Assembly (NCBI GenBank): GCA_016795545.1 | Contig: JAEUGX010000054.1 | Span: 124,001 to 188,000, forward strand | Direction of reading: 5' to 3' | DNA length: 64,000 nt | Origin: Opitutaceae bacterium | Lineage (GTDB): Bacteria; Verrucomicrobiota; Verrucomicrobiia; Opitutales; Opitutaceae | Program-made: the position numbers and the translations under genes | The notes under the pieces: model-generated | The model's input: only the letters and a program-made list of their open reading frames with translations | Told to the model about the DNA's origin: nothing | Databases searched by the model: none | In this document: positions 48,846 through 56,779 of the stretch, one piece after another | Numbering within the stretch: position 1 is the first letter of the stretch | Layout of the letters: each line of letters starts with the position of its first letter

Positions 48846-49765
48846 AAAGAAAACAGCACACCCGCGTCACGATCCGCGTGCCCGGCAGCACCTCGAACCT
48901 GGGGGCGGGCTTCGACACGCTCGGGCTCGCGCTTACGATCTACAACCAGGTCACCCTGACCCGGGGCGACTGGCGGGGCGCCCGGGCGGCGACGCAGCGT
49001 GACGCGGCGGGCCTCGACATGGCCGATGAGGCGGCACGGCTGTTCTTCGTCCGCGCGGACGTCGAGGAATTCGGCTTCGAGCTGGCCATCACCGGGGACG
49101 TGCCCATCTCCCGCGGACTGGGCTCCAGCGTGGCGCTGCGGGCCGGCGTCGTCGCGGGCCTGAATGAACTGGCCGGAGCGCGGCTGTCGAAGGACGATCT
49201 TTGCGCGCTGGTGACCCAGCTCGAGGGCCACCCGGACAACGCGACCCCCGCGGTCATCGGCGGGTTCTGCGTGGCGCGGTCCGATCCGCACACCGGCGAG
49301 CTGCTGGGTGTGCTGCGCCGGCCCATCGGACGCGAGCTGTGCTTTGTCGTCGTGTCGCCCGACCAGGAGCTGGAGACGCGGAAGGCGCGCGGCATCCTGC
49401 CGAAGGAGATTCCCTATTTCGACGCGATCAAGAGCGTGAACAGCGCGGCTTACGTCGTCGCCGCGCTGCTGTCCGGCGAGTACGACCGCCTGCGGCACGC
49501 CGTGCGTGATTTTCTGCACGAGCCTTACCGGCTGCCGCTGATTCCCGGCGCCAAGCAGGCCATTGAGGCCGGGATCGCGGCGGGCGCGCTGACCGGCTGG
49601 CTGAGCGGCAGCGGCACCAGCGTGCTGTGCGTGGCGCGTCCCCGGGTTGCGGCCAAGGTCGGTCGGGCGATGGCTGCGGCTTTCGCCAGCCACAAGCTGC
49701 CCGGCACCACGCACCTGCTGTACGCGGAAAACGACGGCCTGCGGGTTTTAGCCCGGCGGGCGTGA
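48842..49765 (+). CDS. thrB: Homoserine kinase (GHMP family)
   Basis: 307 residues. Phosphorylates homoserine with ATP on the way to threonine. The GHMP ATP loop is 'PISRGLGSSVALRAGVVAG'; N-terminal 'VPGSTSNLGAGFDTLG' and C-terminal 'GWLSGSGTSVLCVA' are the other family motifs. The 4-nt overlap with smpB suggests coupled translation, an unusual pairing of trans-translation and amino acid synthesis. It overlaps the 3' end of the convergent response regulator gene by 18 nt. Confidence 0.94.
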   Translation: MKRKQHTRVTIRVPGSTSNLGAGFDTLGLALTIYNQVTLTRGDWRGARAATQRDAAGLDMADEAARLFFVRADVEEFGFELAITGDVPISRGLGSSVALRAGVVAGLNELAGARLSKDDLCALVTQLEGHPDNATPAVIGGFCVARSDPHTGELLGVLRRPIGRELCFVVVSPDQELETRKARGILPKEIPYFDAIKSVNSAAYVVAALLSGEYDRLRHAVRDFLHEPYRLPLIPGAKQAIEAGIAAGALTGWLSGSGTSVLCVARPRVAAKVGRAMAAAFASHKLPGTTHLLYAENDGLRVLARRA

Positions 49766-50182
49766 GCCGATGACTTTCGGGGGATAGGGGTCGGGCCAGT
49801 ACTTCACGACCTCCTCCGCGAGCGCGGTCCACTTGAAAGGCTTCCGGACGATCGCCTTCAGGGCTGGCACGGCGGCGAGCTCGCGTTCGGTGAACGTCAT
49901 GTTGTAGGCCGTGATCATCACGACCGGCACGCCCGGTTTGATCTTCTGCACTTCCATGATGAACTGCAGGCCGTTCATGTCGGGCATCTGGAAATCGGTG
50001 ACGACGAGCCCCACGTTGAGCTGCGGCATCGCGCGGATCGCGTCCGCCGGCTTGGTGTAGCCGTGCACGGGGCAGGCCAAATGTTCGCCGAGCAACTGCT
50101 GCAGGAGGTCGATGTAGGAAATCTCATCGTCGACGAGGACGACGATTTTGCCACCGGGCTGGGGCGGATGGGTTGACGACAT
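49748..50182 (-). CDS. Single-domain (CheY-like) response regulator
   Basis: 144 residues from the ATG at 50182, a stand-alone receiver domain. Acidic pair 'VDDE' at 18-20, phospho-acceptor D63 ('VTDFQMPDMNG'), 'MITAYN' (Thr), and K114 in 'VRKPFK'. No output domain, so it acts through protein contacts or phosphotransfer. No kinase gene adjoins; the hybrid kinase at 38987 is not linked by position. An upstream frame to 50275 exists but lacks similarity. Confidence 0.87.
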   Translation of the reverse strand: MSSTHPPQPGGKIVVLVDDEISYIDLLQQLLGEHLACPVHGYTKPADAIRAMPQLNVGLVVTDFQMPDMNGLQFIMEVQKIKPGVPVVMITAYNMTFTERELAAVPALKAIVRKPFKWTALAEEVVKYWPDPYPPKVIGSRPPG

Positions 50183-50275
50183 GGTGTGGGAGAGCCTGCC
50201 CTTTTCGGCAGGTTTTCTAGGGGAAAACTTCTTGCCGTAAAGCGGATTAAGTACTCCAACCCGGGAGTGATCCAC

Positions 50276-50731
50276 GTGATCCTATTCCAGCCGCTGATTC
50301 CGCAAAACACCGGCAATATCGGCCGGATGTGCGCGGTGACCCGGTCGCGGCTGCATCTGGTGCACCCGCTTGGCTTCGAGGTCACGGACCGCAACCTGAA
50401 GCGTGCGGGCATGGACTACTGGCATTCGCTCGATGTGCACCACCACGCCGACTGGGCCGCGTTCCGGGCGAGCCGGCTGGCACCGCGGCGGCTGTGGCTG
50501 CTGACGACCCATGCGACGCAGAGCTACTGGTCGGTGGGTTATGCCGACGGCGACGGGCTGGTTTTCGGCAACGAGGAGGCCGGCGCGCCGGCCTGGCTGC
50601 ACGACGAACTGGGCGCCGGCCAGCGGATCAAGATTCCGCATGCCAACGGCGAGCTGCGGTCGCTCAATCTCTCGACCGCGGCCGGCATCGCGACCTACGA
50701 GGCGCTGCGGCAACTGGGCACGATGACATAG
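50276..50731 (+). CDS. trmL: tRNA (cytidine/uridine-34 2'-O)-methyltransferase TrmL
   Basis: 151 residues from a GTG at 50276, the length of SPOUT-class TrmL. It methylates the wobble nucleotide of tRNA-Leu isoacceptors using SAM. 'LFQPLIPQNTGNIGRMCA' and 'LNLSTAAGIATYEALRQLG' are the N-terminal motif and the C-terminal knot. GGGAG about 8 nt upstream of 50276 supports this start over the GTG at 50267 or the frame opening at 50186. Confidence 0.9.
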   Translation: MILFQPLIPQNTGNIGRMCAVTRSRLHLVHPLGFEVTDRNLKRAGMDYWHSLDVHHHADWAAFRASRLAPRRLWLLTTHATQSYWSVGYADGDGLVFGNEEAGAPAWLHDELGAGQRIKIPHANGELRSLNLSTAAGIATYEALRQLGTMT

Positions 50732-50815
50732 CGCGGGCGGGGAAGGCCCGCGGCGGTTACGGGGTTGAAGTCGACCGACCCATCCCACAGCTTGGGTCGC
50801 CCCAACGGCAACTCC

Positions 50816-52075
50816 ATGGAACGACTACACGGCCTGCTCGGCGTCGCCCTGATCCTGGGCATCGCCTTCCTGTTTTCGAACAACCGACGGAAGATCAATG
50901 TGCGGCTGGTCGTGAGCGGCATCGCGCTGCAGGCGGCGATTGCGCTGCTGATCTTCAAGGTGGAGCCCGTGGCCCGGTTCTTCTCCCTGCTGGGGCACGG
51001 CATGGGCAAGCTGGAGGAGTTCGCCCGGCAGGGCGCCGCGTTCGTGTACGGCGGCATCGCGGTCGACCAGGGCGGCAAGATCGGCAATTACTTCGCCGGC
51101 GGCTTTGTCTTCGCGTTCAACGTCACGGCGACGATCATCCTGGTCTGCGCCCTCGTGGCCGTGCTTTATCATTTCGGCATCATGCAGCGCGTGGTGGCGG
51201 TCATCGCCCGCGCGATGAATTACGTCATGCGGGTCAGCGGCGCCGAGTCCCTGAGCAACGTGGCCAGCGCCTTTGTCGGCCAGGTCGAGGCCCAGGTGAT
51301 GATCCGGCCCTACCTGGCCGGCATGACCAACAGCGAACTGCTGGCCTCGATGAGCGGCAGCCTGGCGTGCATCGCGGGCGGCATCCTGGTCGTCTATGCC
51401 AACATGGGCGCCGCGGCCGGGCTGGACCTGGCCCCGAAGCTCATCACCGCGAGCCTGATGGCCGCGCCGGGCGCGCTGGTGATCGCCAAGATCGTGTTCC
51501 CGGAGACGCAGGAAAGCCAGACCATGGGGCGCGTGAAGCTCGAGGTGAAGAGCGACTACAGCAACGTCATCGACGCGATCTCCCACGGCGCGGCGGACGG
51601 GTTCAAGATCGCCATGAACGTGATCGCCATGCTCATCGGCTTCATCGCCGTCATCGCCTGTCTCGACTGGATCCTCGTCTCGATCGGCCACCTCTTCAAC
51701 CCCGACTTCCACCTCACGCTGAACTGGATCTTCGGCAAGCTCTTCTATCCCCTGGCCTGGGCGATGGGCGTGCCCGGACCGGACATCAGCAACGTGGCCA
51801 CCCTGCTCGGCCAGAAGCTGACGATCAACGAATTCGTGGCCTTCCAGAACCTCACGAACAAGAGCGTACCGATCGTCACCGAAAAGGGACTGCTCATCCT
51901 CAGCATCGCGATCTGCGGGTTTGCGAATTTCAGCAGCGTCGGCATGCAGATCGGCGGCATCGGCGCGCTGGCGCCCGAGCGCCGGACCGACCTGGCCAGG
52001 CTGGGCCTGAAGGCGCTGCTCTGCGGCACGCTCGCTTCCTATCTCTCGGCGACGATCGCGGGCATCATCATCTGA
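50816..52075 (+). CDS. Concentrative nucleoside transporter (CNT/NupC family)
   Basis: 419 residues with about 8-10 membrane segments. The Nucleos_tra2_N, gate and C domains are present in order: 'LFSNNRRKINVRLVVSGI', 'FAFNVTATIILVCAL' and 'GFANFSSVGMQIGGIGALAPERR', the last containing the nucleoside-binding motif of CNTs. It imports nucleosides with H+ or Na+. The start at ATG 50816 places the first helix at residue 4. A small hairpin (52086-52103) follows the gene. Confidence 0.92.
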   Translation: MERLHGLLGVALILGIAFLFSNNRRKINVRLVVSGIALQAAIALLIFKVEPVARFFSLLGHGMGKLEEFARQGAAFVYGGIAVDQGGKIGNYFAGGFVFAFNVTATIILVCALVAVLYHFGIMQRVVAVIARAMNYVMRVSGAESLSNVASAFVGQVEAQVMIRPYLAGMTNSELLASMSGSLACIAGGILVVYANMGAAAGLDLAPKLITASLMAAPGALVIAKIVFPETQESQTMGRVKLEVKSDYSNVIDAISHGAADGFKIAMNVIAMLIGFIAVIACLDWILVSIGHLFNPDFHLTLNWIFGKLFYPLAWAMGVPGPDISNVATLLGQKLTINEFVAFQNLTNKSVPIVTEKGLLILSIAICGFANFSSVGMQIGGIGALAPERRTDLARLGLKALLCGTLASYLSATIAGIII

Positions 52076-52085
52076 TCGATTAAGG

Positions 52086-52103
52086 GCGGATTAAGCAATC
52101 CGC
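52086..52103 (+). terminator. Stem-loop behind the nucleoside transporter gene
   Basis: GCGGATT and AATCCGC pair perfectly over 7 bp with an AAGC loop, 10 nt behind the stop codon. No U-run follows, so it is only a possible transcript end. Confidence 0.35.
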
Positions 52104-52229
52104 GCGCCGGCACGGACTCCTGATTAATTTCGGGGGTGAATTCCTTATTTTGGGGGACGAAAGGAACCGAGTGGGTCACGTGCTGTAACTAGACCGTCCG
52201 CGCCTCGTCTCAGCGGTGAATCTTCGCAC

Positions 52230-52349
52230 ATGGATTGGCTCGATCTCCTGCTCATGTTTGGCTGCGCCGTGGCGGCCGGCGCGGTGGCCCTGGTCTGCGG
52301 ACTGGGGCTCCTCGTCTGGCTGGCGGGCGGGCGGCGGCGCGAGCGCTGA
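52230..52349 (+). CDS. Possible 39-residue single-pass membrane protein
   Basis: A short ORF from ATG to TGA encodes an acidic N-terminus ('MDWLDLLLMFGC'), one continuous hydrophobic stretch of about 26 residues, and a basic end ('GGRRRERE'-like Arg cluster), the charge pattern of a membrane protein with its C-terminus inside. It lies 59 nt upstream of the carbonic anhydrase gene. No Shine-Dalgarno sequence is clear and high GC makes chance ORFs common, so this is a weak call. Confidence 0.35.
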   Translation: MDWLDLLLMFGCAVAAGAVALVCGLGLLVWLAGGRRRER

Positions 52350-52408
52350 GCTCCGGGGCCCGCGCTGCGGGCTTGTGGCGCGACGCGGGCGGCTGGTAGC
52401 GTCGCCGA

Positions 52409-52942
52409 ATGGACATCCAAGCGCGCTTGCAGCGTTACCTCGGCCGCAATCCGGACACCGCCCGCGCGGCGTTTGTCGCCGCCAACGCCACGGTCATCGG
52501 GGACGTCACTCTCGGCCCGCTTTCCAGCGTCTGGTATGGCGCCGTGCTGCGCGGTGACATCAACACCATCGAGGTGGGGGAGGGCTCCAACATCCAGGAC
52601 CTGGCCGTGGTGCACCTGGCGGACGACTACGGCGCCACGATCGGCCGTTACTGCACGATCGGCCACAGCGCGATCATCCACGCCTGCGAGATCGGCGACG
52701 AGTGCCTGATCGGCATGGGAGCGACGATCCTCGACGGCGCCCGGATCGGCGACCGCTGCATCGTGGGGGCCAACACCCTGGTGACGCAGCGCTTCGTGGC
52801 GCCCCCGGGATCTATGATCCTGGGTTCGCCCGCCAAGGTGGTGCGGCCGCTGACGGAAGCGGAGAAGCAAAGCCTCCGACCCTGGGCCGAGAAGTATGTC
52901 GAGACCGCCCGCGCCCACGCCGCCCGCTTCGGCGCGGCCTGA
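52409..52942 (+). CDS. Gamma-carbonic anhydrase family protein
   Basis: 177 residues, left-handed beta-helix from hexapeptide repeats between ~20 and 140 ('VIGDVTLGPLSSVWYGAVLRGD' and further). The zinc-ligand histidines are in 'VVHLADDYG' and 'GHSAIIHAC'. The C-terminal helix ('EAEKQSLRPWAEKYVETARAH') packs on the helix. Members hydrate CO2 or act as ferripyochelin-binding/PaaY-type proteins; the true substrate is not proven by sequence. Confidence 0.9.
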   Translation: MDIQARLQRYLGRNPDTARAAFVAANATVIGDVTLGPLSSVWYGAVLRGDINTIEVGEGSNIQDLAVVHLADDYGATIGRYCTIGHSAIIHACEIGDECLIGMGATILDGARIGDRCIVGANTLVTQRFVAPPGSMILGSPAKVVRPLTEAEKQSLRPWAEKYVETARAHAARFGAA

Positions 52943-53197
52943 TCCGGCACGCAGCTGCGTCTCCCTTCCGTAGCCCTGCCCGGGAGGGCCGGGATCGGCC
53001 AAGGCGGAGGCTCCCGGGGAAGCATGCCATCAGGGGTGGCCGTGGGAAAACGTCGAGGCGAGCCCGCTGACTGCGCGAATGGGCGCGAATCGAGGAGAGC
53101 GAGGAGAAGGAGTTGAGCGTTGAGCGCCCGGACATTCGGGCTTTCAGTTTTCGGGCTTCCTCCGGCATGGGTTTGAATCGGCGGCGGCGGCCGATCT
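52943..53197. other. Intergenic region with short repeats
   Basis: Between the carbonic anhydrase and dihydrofolate reductase genes there is no gene. It contains a direct repeat TTGAGCG TTGAGCG (53113-53126) and GCGCGAATGGGCGCGAAT (about 53073-53090), a near-duplicate of GCGCGAAT. The motif also occurs at 44226-44245 in reverse. It may be the degraded copy of a small dispersed element. Confidence 0.3.
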
Positions 53198-53698
53198 TCA
53201 GCCTGTCGGCCGGACGCGTTCCAGGATGCTGAACGTGTAGCGGTAGCGGGCGTCCGCTCCCTCCCGGCGCCAGGATTCCCGCCAGGAGAGGTGGCGCCAC
53301 TCCGGGAAAAACGTGTCGCCCGGCAGCTCGGCGTGCACCAGCGTCAGGAGCAGCCGGTCCGCCAGCGGCAGGGTTTCCTCGTAGATCCGCTGGCCGCCGC
53401 AGATCATGATGTCGCCGGGCATCGCCTGGGCGATCGCCAGGGCTTCCGGCACGCCGGGGGCGACCCGGACCGCCGACGAAGCCAGGGTGGCGTCCCGCGT
53501 GATGACCACCGGCCGCCGCCCGTCGGCGAGCACCTTGGGCCAGGTCTCGAAGCAGATGCGGCCCAGCACGACGGTTTGGCCGGCGGTGCGGGCGTGGAAC
53601 CAGGCCTTGTCCTCCGGGATGTCGAACGGGAGCCGGCGGTCGCGGCCGATGACCCGGTTCTCGGTGCAGGCGACGATCATTTGGAGCGGCTTGGGCAT
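53198..53698 (-). CDS. folA: Dihydrofolate reductase
   Basis: 166 residues from the ATG at 53698, usual length. NADPH-dependent reduction of dihydrofolate. 'MIVACTENRVIGRDRRLPFDIPED' carries the catalytic acid (Asp in 'PFDIPED') and Met20-like loop; 'VVLGRICFETWPK' and 'IMICGGQRIYEETLP' are the NADPH-binding motifs. Divergent from the DUF885 gene, 43 nt apart. Confidence 0.93.
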   Translation of the reverse strand: MPKPLQMIVACTENRVIGRDRRLPFDIPEDKAWFHARTAGQTVVLGRICFETWPKVLADGRRPVVITRDATLASSAVRVAPGVPEALAIAQAMPGDIMICGGQRIYEETLPLADRLLLTLVHAELPGDTFFPEWRHLSWRESWRREGADARYRYTFSILERVRPTG

Positions 53699-53741
53699 TG
53701 CGGGATTGCGTGGGCGGCGGGCCCATCCAAGGCTCGCCGGC

Positions 53742-55547
53742 ATGCGAGGCAAACTTCGTTTTTGGCCGGCGGCCGTCCTGGCCGTGGCCCAGGTGGTCAG
53801 CGGGGCGGCCGACGACTTCACCGCCCGGTACGAGGCGATCGCGGCGGACCGCGGCCGGGTTTCCGACGCCGAGCGGCTGCACCGGCTGTTTGCCGTCGAC
53901 CTGGCCTACACCTACGCCCAGTCGCCCGAGACCGCGACCTATCACGGCGTGAGCGGTTACGAGACCCGCTGGACCGACAATTCGCTCGCGGCGATCGCGG
54001 AACGGCGTCGGAACGCGGGGCGGCCGCTCGAGGTGCTGCGCACGATCGAGCGCACGGCGCTCGGGCCGGCGGATCAGCTGAACTACATGCTGTTCGAGCG
54101 CCAGGCCGCGGACCAGCTGGCCGGCAGCCGTTTCCCGGCCGAGCTCGTGCAGGTCACGCAGCTCAACGGCATCCACCAGGATCCCGCCCTGATTTTCGGC
54201 ATGATGCCGAACGGCACGCCGGCGGAGCTGGAGCGCCAGCTCGCCCGGCTGCGGGCGCTGCCCCGGGCGGTCGACGAGTCGATCGCCCTGCTCGAGGAGG
54301 GGCTGCGGACCGGGTTCACCCCGCCGCAGGTCACGCTGCGCGAGGTGCCGCAGCAGGTGCGCAACCAGGTCCCGGAGGAAGCGCGGCGGAGCCCGCTGCT
54401 GGCCGGTTTCGGCCGGCTGCCGCCCGCCGTGCCGCCGGAGGCGGCCCAGCGACTGCAGGCGGAGGCGGTCAGGGTCTACACGGAGCAGGTCAGGCCCGCC
54501 TACCTGAGACTCGAGGATTTCCTGACCCGGCGCTACCTGCCCGGGGCCCGGCGCACGACGGCGGCGACGGCGCTGCCGGACGGAGCCGCCTACTATGAGT
54601 GGCGCGTCCAGTCCGAGACGACCACCGGTCTGACCGCCCGCGAGATCCACGAGATCGGGCTGGCGGAGGTGAAGCGCATCCGGGCCGAGATGGAGCGCGT
54701 CAAGACCCAGGCGGGCTTCCCGGGCCCGCTGACCGAATTCTTCGCCTTCCTGCGGACGGATCCCCGTTTCTTTCACACGGACAAGGACGAGCTGATCCGG
54801 GCTTACCGGGACATCGCCAAGCGGGCCGATCCGCAGCTCACGCGCCTGTTCCGGACCCTGCCGCGCAATCCGTACGGCGTGGAGCCGGTGCCCGCGTTTG
54901 CGGAGCAAGCGCAGACCACGGCCTACTACATGCCCGGGGCGCCGGACGCCGGCCGACCCGGGGTGTTTTTCGCCAACACGTACGCGCTGGCGACGCGACC
55001 GAAATGGGAAATGCAGCCGCTGACCCTGCACGAGGCGGTGCCCGGTCATCATCTCCAGATCTCGCTGGCCCAGGAGCTCGACGGGGTGCCGGACTTTCGG
55101 CGGCACGCCATGCCCACGGCGTTCGTGGAAGGGTGGGGGCTCTACGCGGAGAGCCTCGGCGAGGAGATGGGTTTCTACACGGATCCCTACGACAAGTTCG
55201 GGCAGCTCACCTACGAGATGTGGCGCGCGGTCCGGTTGGTGACCGACACCGGCATGCACGCCCTCGGCTGGAGCCGCGAACAGGCCATCGAGTATTTCAT
55301 CGCCAACGCCGGGAAGTCGGAGCACGACATCGTGGTGGAGATCGACCGCTACCTGGTGTGGCCGGGACAGGCCCTCGCCTACAAGATCGGGGAGCTCAAA
55401 CTCAAGGAACTGCGGGCCTACGCCGCGCGCGAACTCGGAGATCGATTCGACGTCCGCCTCTTCCATGACGAAGTCTTGCGGCATGGAGCGATTCCTTTAA
55501 GTGTATTGGAATCAAATATTAAAGACTGGGTAAAGCGATCGCGCTAG
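53742..55547 (+). CDS. DUF885 family protein (putative metal-dependent hydrolase)
   Basis: 601 residues with a signal peptide (~1-23). DUF885 proteins are predicted zinc-peptidase-like. The motif 'LHEAVPGHHLQ' (H430, E431, H436, H437) and 'EGWGLYAESLGEE' form the putative metal and catalytic site. The predicted cell location is periplasmic. Start at the ATG 53742; the longer frame antisenses folA. No role in the neighbouring genes is evident. Confidence 0.85.
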   Translation: MRGKLRFWPAAVLAVAQVVSGAADDFTARYEAIAADRGRVSDAERLHRLFAVDLAYTYAQSPETATYHGVSGYETRWTDNSLAAIAERRRNAGRPLEVLRTIERTALGPADQLNYMLFERQAADQLAGSRFPAELVQVTQLNGIHQDPALIFGMMPNGTPAELERQLARLRALPRAVDESIALLEEGLRTGFTPPQVTLREVPQQVRNQVPEEARRSPLLAGFGRLPPAVPPEAAQRLQAEAVRVYTEQVRPAYLRLEDFLTRRYLPGARRTTAATALPDGAAYYEWRVQSETTTGLTAREIHEIGLAEVKRIRAEMERVKTQAGFPGPLTEFFAFLRTDPRFFHTDKDELIRAYRDIAKRADPQLTRLFRTLPRNPYGVEPVPAFAEQAQTTAYYMPGAPDAGRPGVFFANTYALATRPKWEMQPLTLHEAVPGHHLQISLAQELDGVPDFRRHAMPTAFVEGWGLYAESLGEEMGFYTDPYDKFGQLTYEMWRAVRLVTDTGMHALGWSREQAIEYFIANAGKSEHDIVVEIDRYLVWPGQALAYKIGELKLKELRAYAARELGDRFDVRLFHDEVLRHGAIPLSVLESNIKDWVKRSR

Positions 55548-55613
55548 TCCATTAGGCGGAGATGGCGCTTCCGGCATTGCCGCCGCGGTGTCGGCGGGCG
55601 ATGGTGAGAAAGT

Positions 55614-56708
55614 ATGATTATTGGAGTCCCCAAGGAAATTAAGATTGGTGAAACGCGGGTATCGATGACCCCCAGTCTGTGCCGGCGCGTGACCTCGCTC
55701 GGCGGGCAGGTGCTGGTTGAAAAAGGCGCGGGCAACAGCGCCGGGTTCACGGATGCCGAGTACCGGGCCGCCGGAGCGCGGCTGGTGCCCTCGGCCGCGA
55801 AGGTGTGGAAGGCGGCCGACCTGATCCTGAAGGTCAAGGAGCCGCTGGAGGCCGAGTTCGGGCTGCTGCAGCCTGGTCAGGCGCTTTTCACCTACCTGCA
55901 CCTGGCGGCCGGTCCGGCGCTGGCGCGGGAGCTTTGTCGCAAGGGCATCCTGGGCATCGCGTACGAGACCGTGGAGGGAGCCGACGGCGCCTTTCCGCTG
56001 CTGAAGCCGATGTCGCAGATCGCGGGCCGTCTCTCGATCCAGATTGGCGCCTACTTCCTGCAGTCGCAGCTCGGCGGCTCCGGCGTGCTGCTGGGCGGCA
56101 TTCCGGGCACGATGCCGGGGCACGTGGTCGTGGTCGGCGCCGGCAATTCCGGCGCGCACGCCGTGCAGATGGCGGCGGGCATGGGCGCGCGCGTCACCGT
56201 GCTCGACCTCGACACGCGGCGGCTCGAGGCCCTCGACGTGGAGTACCGCGGCCGGGTGGTGACGCTCATGTCCAATCCCGCGAACATCGAGCATGCGGTG
56301 GCCGACGCCGACCTCCTCATCGGCGCGGTGCTGATCCCCGCGGCGAAGGCGCCCCTCGTGGTTTCGCGCAAGATGGTCGCGCAGATGCGTCCGGGCAGCG
56401 TCATCGTGGACATCGCCATCGACCAGGGCGGCTGCATCGAGACGATCCGCCCGACCTCGCACCAGAAGCCCGTCTACCAGGAACACGGCGTCATCCACTA
56501 CGCGGTGCCGAACATGCCGGCGCTGGTCGGACGCACGTCGACGATGGGCCTCACGCAGGCCACGGAGCCCTTCATCGCGATGATGGTGCAGAAGGGCGTC
56601 GAGCGGGCGCTGAGCGAGCACAAGGGACTGGCCCGCGGCGTGAACACCCGCGCCGGCCGGATCACCTACGACGCGGTTGCGAAGGCGGTCGGCTTCGACC
56701 GGGCCTGA
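55614..56708 (+). CDS. ald: Alanine dehydrogenase
   Basis: 364 residues. Reversible NAD-dependent deamination of L-alanine to pyruvate. The N-terminal domain begins 'IIGVPKEIKIGETRVSMTPS'; substrate-binding Lys and His lie in 'ILKVKEP' and 'YLHLAA'; the Rossmann motif is 'VVVVGAGNSGAHAVQMA'. A second signature 'GSVIVDIAIDQGGCIE' is present. Alone between a DUF885 gene and the tandem HExxH pair. Confidence 0.95.
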   Translation: MIIGVPKEIKIGETRVSMTPSLCRRVTSLGGQVLVEKGAGNSAGFTDAEYRAAGARLVPSAAKVWKAADLILKVKEPLEAEFGLLQPGQALFTYLHLAAGPALARELCRKGILGIAYETVEGADGAFPLLKPMSQIAGRLSIQIGAYFLQSQLGGSGVLLGGIPGTMPGHVVVVGAGNSGAHAVQMAAGMGARVTVLDLDTRRLEALDVEYRGRVVTLMSNPANIEHAVADADLLIGAVLIPAAKAPLVVSRKMVAQMRPGSVIVDIAIDQGGCIETIRPTSHQKPVYQEHGVIHYAVPNMPALVGRTSTMGLTQATEPFIAMMVQKGVERALSEHKGLARGVNTRAGRITYDAVAKAVGFDRA

Positions 56709-56779
56709 CCGGCCTGCCGTCCGGCGGGAAAGGCTTGCCCGGGTCGCAGTCTTGGAGCGAGCGTCCGGCCGTGGCGATC

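Noticed and set aside
50186..50275. Longer N-terminus for TrmL
   Set aside because: TrmL proteins begin directly with the 'ILF.P.IP.NTGN' segment; upstream residues are not similar and overlap the start region of the divergent regulator gene.
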